From the NCBI GenBank assembly GCA_947623455.1, contig OX392529.1, positions 1,054,001-1,118,000 on the forward strand: DNA of 64,000 nucleotides. Reading direction: 5' to 3'. Both the position numbers and the translations under genes were made by a program. The DNA is from Mimachlamys varia (taxonomy: Eukaryota; Mollusca; Bivalvia; Pectinida; Pectinidae). A model generated the notes under the pieces. It made no database searches and had not been told where the DNA came from. It saw only the letters and a program-made list of their open reading frames with translations. This document shows positions 61,505 to 64,000 of this stretch, piece by piece (position 1 is the stretch's first letter; each line of letters opens with the position of its first letter).

Positions 61505-62205
61505 GTACTATATACATTGTATCCATTAACCTAGTACTTTATACATTGTATCCATTAAACTGGTACTATATACATTGTATCCATTAACCGTGTACATATA
61601 CTATATACACTGATTCCATTAAACTGGTACTATATACACTGATTCCATTAAACTGGTACTATATACATTGTATCCATTAAACTGGTACTATATACATTGT
61701 ATCCATTAAACTGGTACTATATACACTGTATCTATTAAACTGGTACTATATACACTGTTTCCATTGAACTGGTACTATATACATTGTATCCATTAAACTG
61801 GTACTATATACATTGTATCCATTAAACTGGTACTATATACATTGTATCCATTTAACTGGTACTATATACACTGTTTCCATTGAACTGGTACTATATACAT
61901 TGTATCCATTAAACTGGTACTATATACATTGTATCCATTAAACTGGTACTATATACATTGTATCCATTAAACTGGTACTATATACATTGTATCCATTAAA
62001 CTGGTACTATATACATTGTATCCATTAAACTGGTACTATATACACTGTTTCCATTGAACTGGTACTATATACATTGTATCTATTAAACTGGTACTATATA
62101 AATTGTATCCATTAAACTGGTACTATATACACTGTATCCATTAAACTGGTACTATATACATTGTATCCATTAAACTGGTACTATATACACTGTATCCATT
62201 TAACA
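61505..62205. repeat. 29-bp minisatellite array, about 24 copies
   Basis: The unit is ACTGGTACTATATACATTGT then ATCCATTAA. Variants include CACTGTTTCCATTGA. The first units are degenerate. Confidence 0.95.
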
Positions 62206-62929
62206 ATTACCTGTTCTTAGCAGTTTGAATTAAAAAGATGATAAATAAAAATAAAGTCTGACGGTTTAGTGTACAAACATTTAAAAGCATTTGGACCTAA
62301 AATGAATAAAACTAGGAGAAATATGAAAGTGAAATTACATTGGAATGATGTGTAATTCGAAGACTATGCAATTTTGTTTTTGCGTTTAAAAGCATTTTTT
62401 TCGGAGACTATTTTGATATACTGACGGTAGTTTGTGATTCCCTTGTCACTTTAGACATTACTTACGTACGTTAGACAATTCTTTCATCAGTTTAAGACTT
62501 TATGTGATAATAAACACTGTGATTTACATTATAATACCTATCAATAACCATAGTTGTCCCCTGTATGGCCTCCTTCTTGTCATTAATGTCGGAAGTTTAC
62601 ATTACATATCTGCATCATAACATATATGACCTGTATTTATAACATATTTTTGGTTAATCAGTATTCGTACAATAAATTAAAGACAATATGCCTGGATAAG
62701 GGCCTTTCTAAATATAATTCTACTAGTTTGAAATGATGTCAAAATGCCATAATGGCGGCTCGTTTTGTTTTTGTTTTTTATTTTTTGTATGTGACATCGT
62801 GGTGTTCGTTTCTGCTGATTAATCAGTCCATCAAATTAGTTGCAGTTTTGTTACTGAAGTTAATTCCGAAAAGTGAAATACTAGTATTACATTTAAAGAT
62901 GGTATGTGACGGTTGTAAGATGACGTAAC
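62206..62929. other. Unassigned AT-rich stretch
   Basis: No gene, repeat family or RNA motif recognised. Confidence 0.4.
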
Positions 62930-62969
62930 ACACACATGCTATATGTTTTAAAATTTTGTAATATTAAAC

Positions 62970-63014
62970 TACACTATACAGCTGTTTCGTTCTTCAACGA
63001 CTCGTCAGTGATGC
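62970..63014 (-). ncRNA. Hammerhead ribozyme motif, second and degraded copy
   Basis: The minus strand reads GCATCA, CTGACGA, GTCGTTGAAGAAC, GAAAC, AGCTGT, then ATAGTGTAG. The core boxes CTGANGA and GAAA and the 4-bp stem III are intact. Stem I has one mismatch and one wobble compared with the copy at 21381. Flanks on both sides match that copy, including GATGCTAGAGGCCAAAAGGT downstream on the plus strand. Confidence 0.55.
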
Positions 63015-63089
63015 TAGAGGCCAAAAGGTTGGCATCGAAATTTTCTAAGCTAATGTAGAAGCAGAAGAGCCAGGTAAGGTAAAGGCCTT

Positions 63090-63660
63090 CTTACCTCGAT
63101 CTTTACTCAAACTATGACCAACACGGGCAGCTTACTACTAATCTGCATGATAAACGTGACGATTTCGATTTTCCGATCGTGAACTTTCCCTTTCTTGATA
63201 GTAACATCCCTGCTTCTCCATCCTTTGGTGTTTACATTTCGCAGTTGATTCGTTATTCTAGGGCTTGTTCTGAATATTGAGATTTTCGTGATAGATGTCT
63301 ACTGCTGACGAACAAACTTACAGCAAAGGGATTCGAGAGATGCAGGTTGATGAAGACTATGGGCACGTTTTATGGTCGCCATCTTGATCTCATCGAGAAA
63401 TATTCTGTATCTTTAAGAGATATGAAGATGGACGTTTTTGAGATTGCTTATTAGTGTGCTTTCTTGTTGTGATGGCGATGATGACTCGGTTCTCATCTTA
63501 AGAACTTGATGTTTACATGGATGTGACCAAGATTTACATGGCGGGTGTCGTCGATGAAACAAAAGACGCTTACTTTTCCGGAACAATTGGTTTTTGCCTT
63601 TGGTTTAATCGTTTTAGAGTTCGGATTATGGTTTTGTTGACGCTTTGGTATTCTCTGATT
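63090..63660 (+). mobile_element. Penelope-like element 3' part, third copy
   Basis: Frames at 63145-63455 give DKRDDFDFPIVNFPFLDSN, FGVYISQLIRYSRACSEY then a stop, then LLTNKLTAKGFERC and YGRHLDLIEKYSVSL. It aligns with 50157-49831 and 36400-36715. The 3' UTR (GTTTACATGGATGTGACCAA onward) ends near 63660. The copy is dead. Confidence 0.72.
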
Positions 63661-64000
63661 TTATATATAAGAATAAGTAGCATTATGAAGGCGTAGTAAA
63701 ACACAGTTTCCTTATCTCCAATATCTTAGATATGTTTTCGCAAAAGCTGGATGCTGCAGTATACGTCATAATTTGGTTGGAATTTAATTATTCTAAACGT
63801 TGACGTGTTTTTAACAACATGGCCCTATTATTAAGAAGAAGTATATTAACTTAAAATACATCCTTCATGCATAATTCTGACAATACGTATCACAGTCATG
63901 ACCATATCAAACTAATCATCACCTTGAGAAAAAAAACACCGTCAGTATTTACATTTAAATTTCACCAACACTGCGAGCAAATCTAGAATTTTTATTCAAT
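63661..64000. other. Unassigned AT-rich end of window
   Basis: Nothing recognised. Confidence 0.4.

Overview
The window is nuclear DNA of an animal, most likely a mollusc or another lophotrochozoan. The evidence is GT-AG introns, no operon-like coding, many decayed non-LTR and Penelope-like retroelements, a hammerhead-bearing dispersed repeat, and a secreted 10-cysteine protein family of animals. The species is not identifiable from the sequence alone. About 35 kb of the 64 kb (my sum over 17 array blocks) is tandem repeat with units of 21-67 bp, so nearly all long open frames are repeat artefacts.

Two real genes can be assembled by hand. Both are paralogues of the beta-microseminoprotein (MSMB/PSP94) family. 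Gene A (+ strand, 11138-13538) shows its last two exons; its signal-peptide exon is not visible. Gene B (- strand, 43879-31433) is complete in three exons: signal peptide, cysteine core ending CEHCSCTESGLSCC, and C-terminal domain. They predict 131 residues. Intron phases agree between A and B, and A and B are convergent. In both genes the intron after the CC-Gly codon opens with a minisatellite whose unit contains the end of the upstream exon plus the 5' splice site. In gene B this gives about 5.3 kb, roughly 95 copies, of a 34-nt exon tail plus GTAAGT. This is the most unusual feature seen.

Layout: 1-10285, 38-bp and 42-bp arrays; 11138-13691, gene A with a 21-bp splice-site array in its intron; 13700-17550, 52-bp array split by an antisense LINE; 17605-20650, three LINE fragments, one with a 2A-like peptide; 21381-21424, hammerhead motif; 23105-27710, 48-bp array split by a 5'-truncated LINE with a target-site duplication; 28590-31345, 54-bp and 65-bp arrays; 31433-43879, gene B with 67-bp, 22-bp, 53-60-bp and 36-bp arrays, a long-TIR element, a hairpin element and Penelope-like fragments in its introns; 45000-53400, a decayed retroelement complex (LINE pieces, LTR-type Gag and integrase tail, a PHD finger, a TatD-like hydrolase, a Penelope-like RT); 53400-60165, 58-bp, 54-bp and 39-bp arrays plus a tRNA-like SINE head; 61505-62205, 29-bp array; 62970-63660, a second hammerhead motif and a third Penelope-like copy.

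The two MSMB-like genes are the only loci that look functional. Everything else is tandem repeat, mobile-element debris or unassigned AT-rich DNA.
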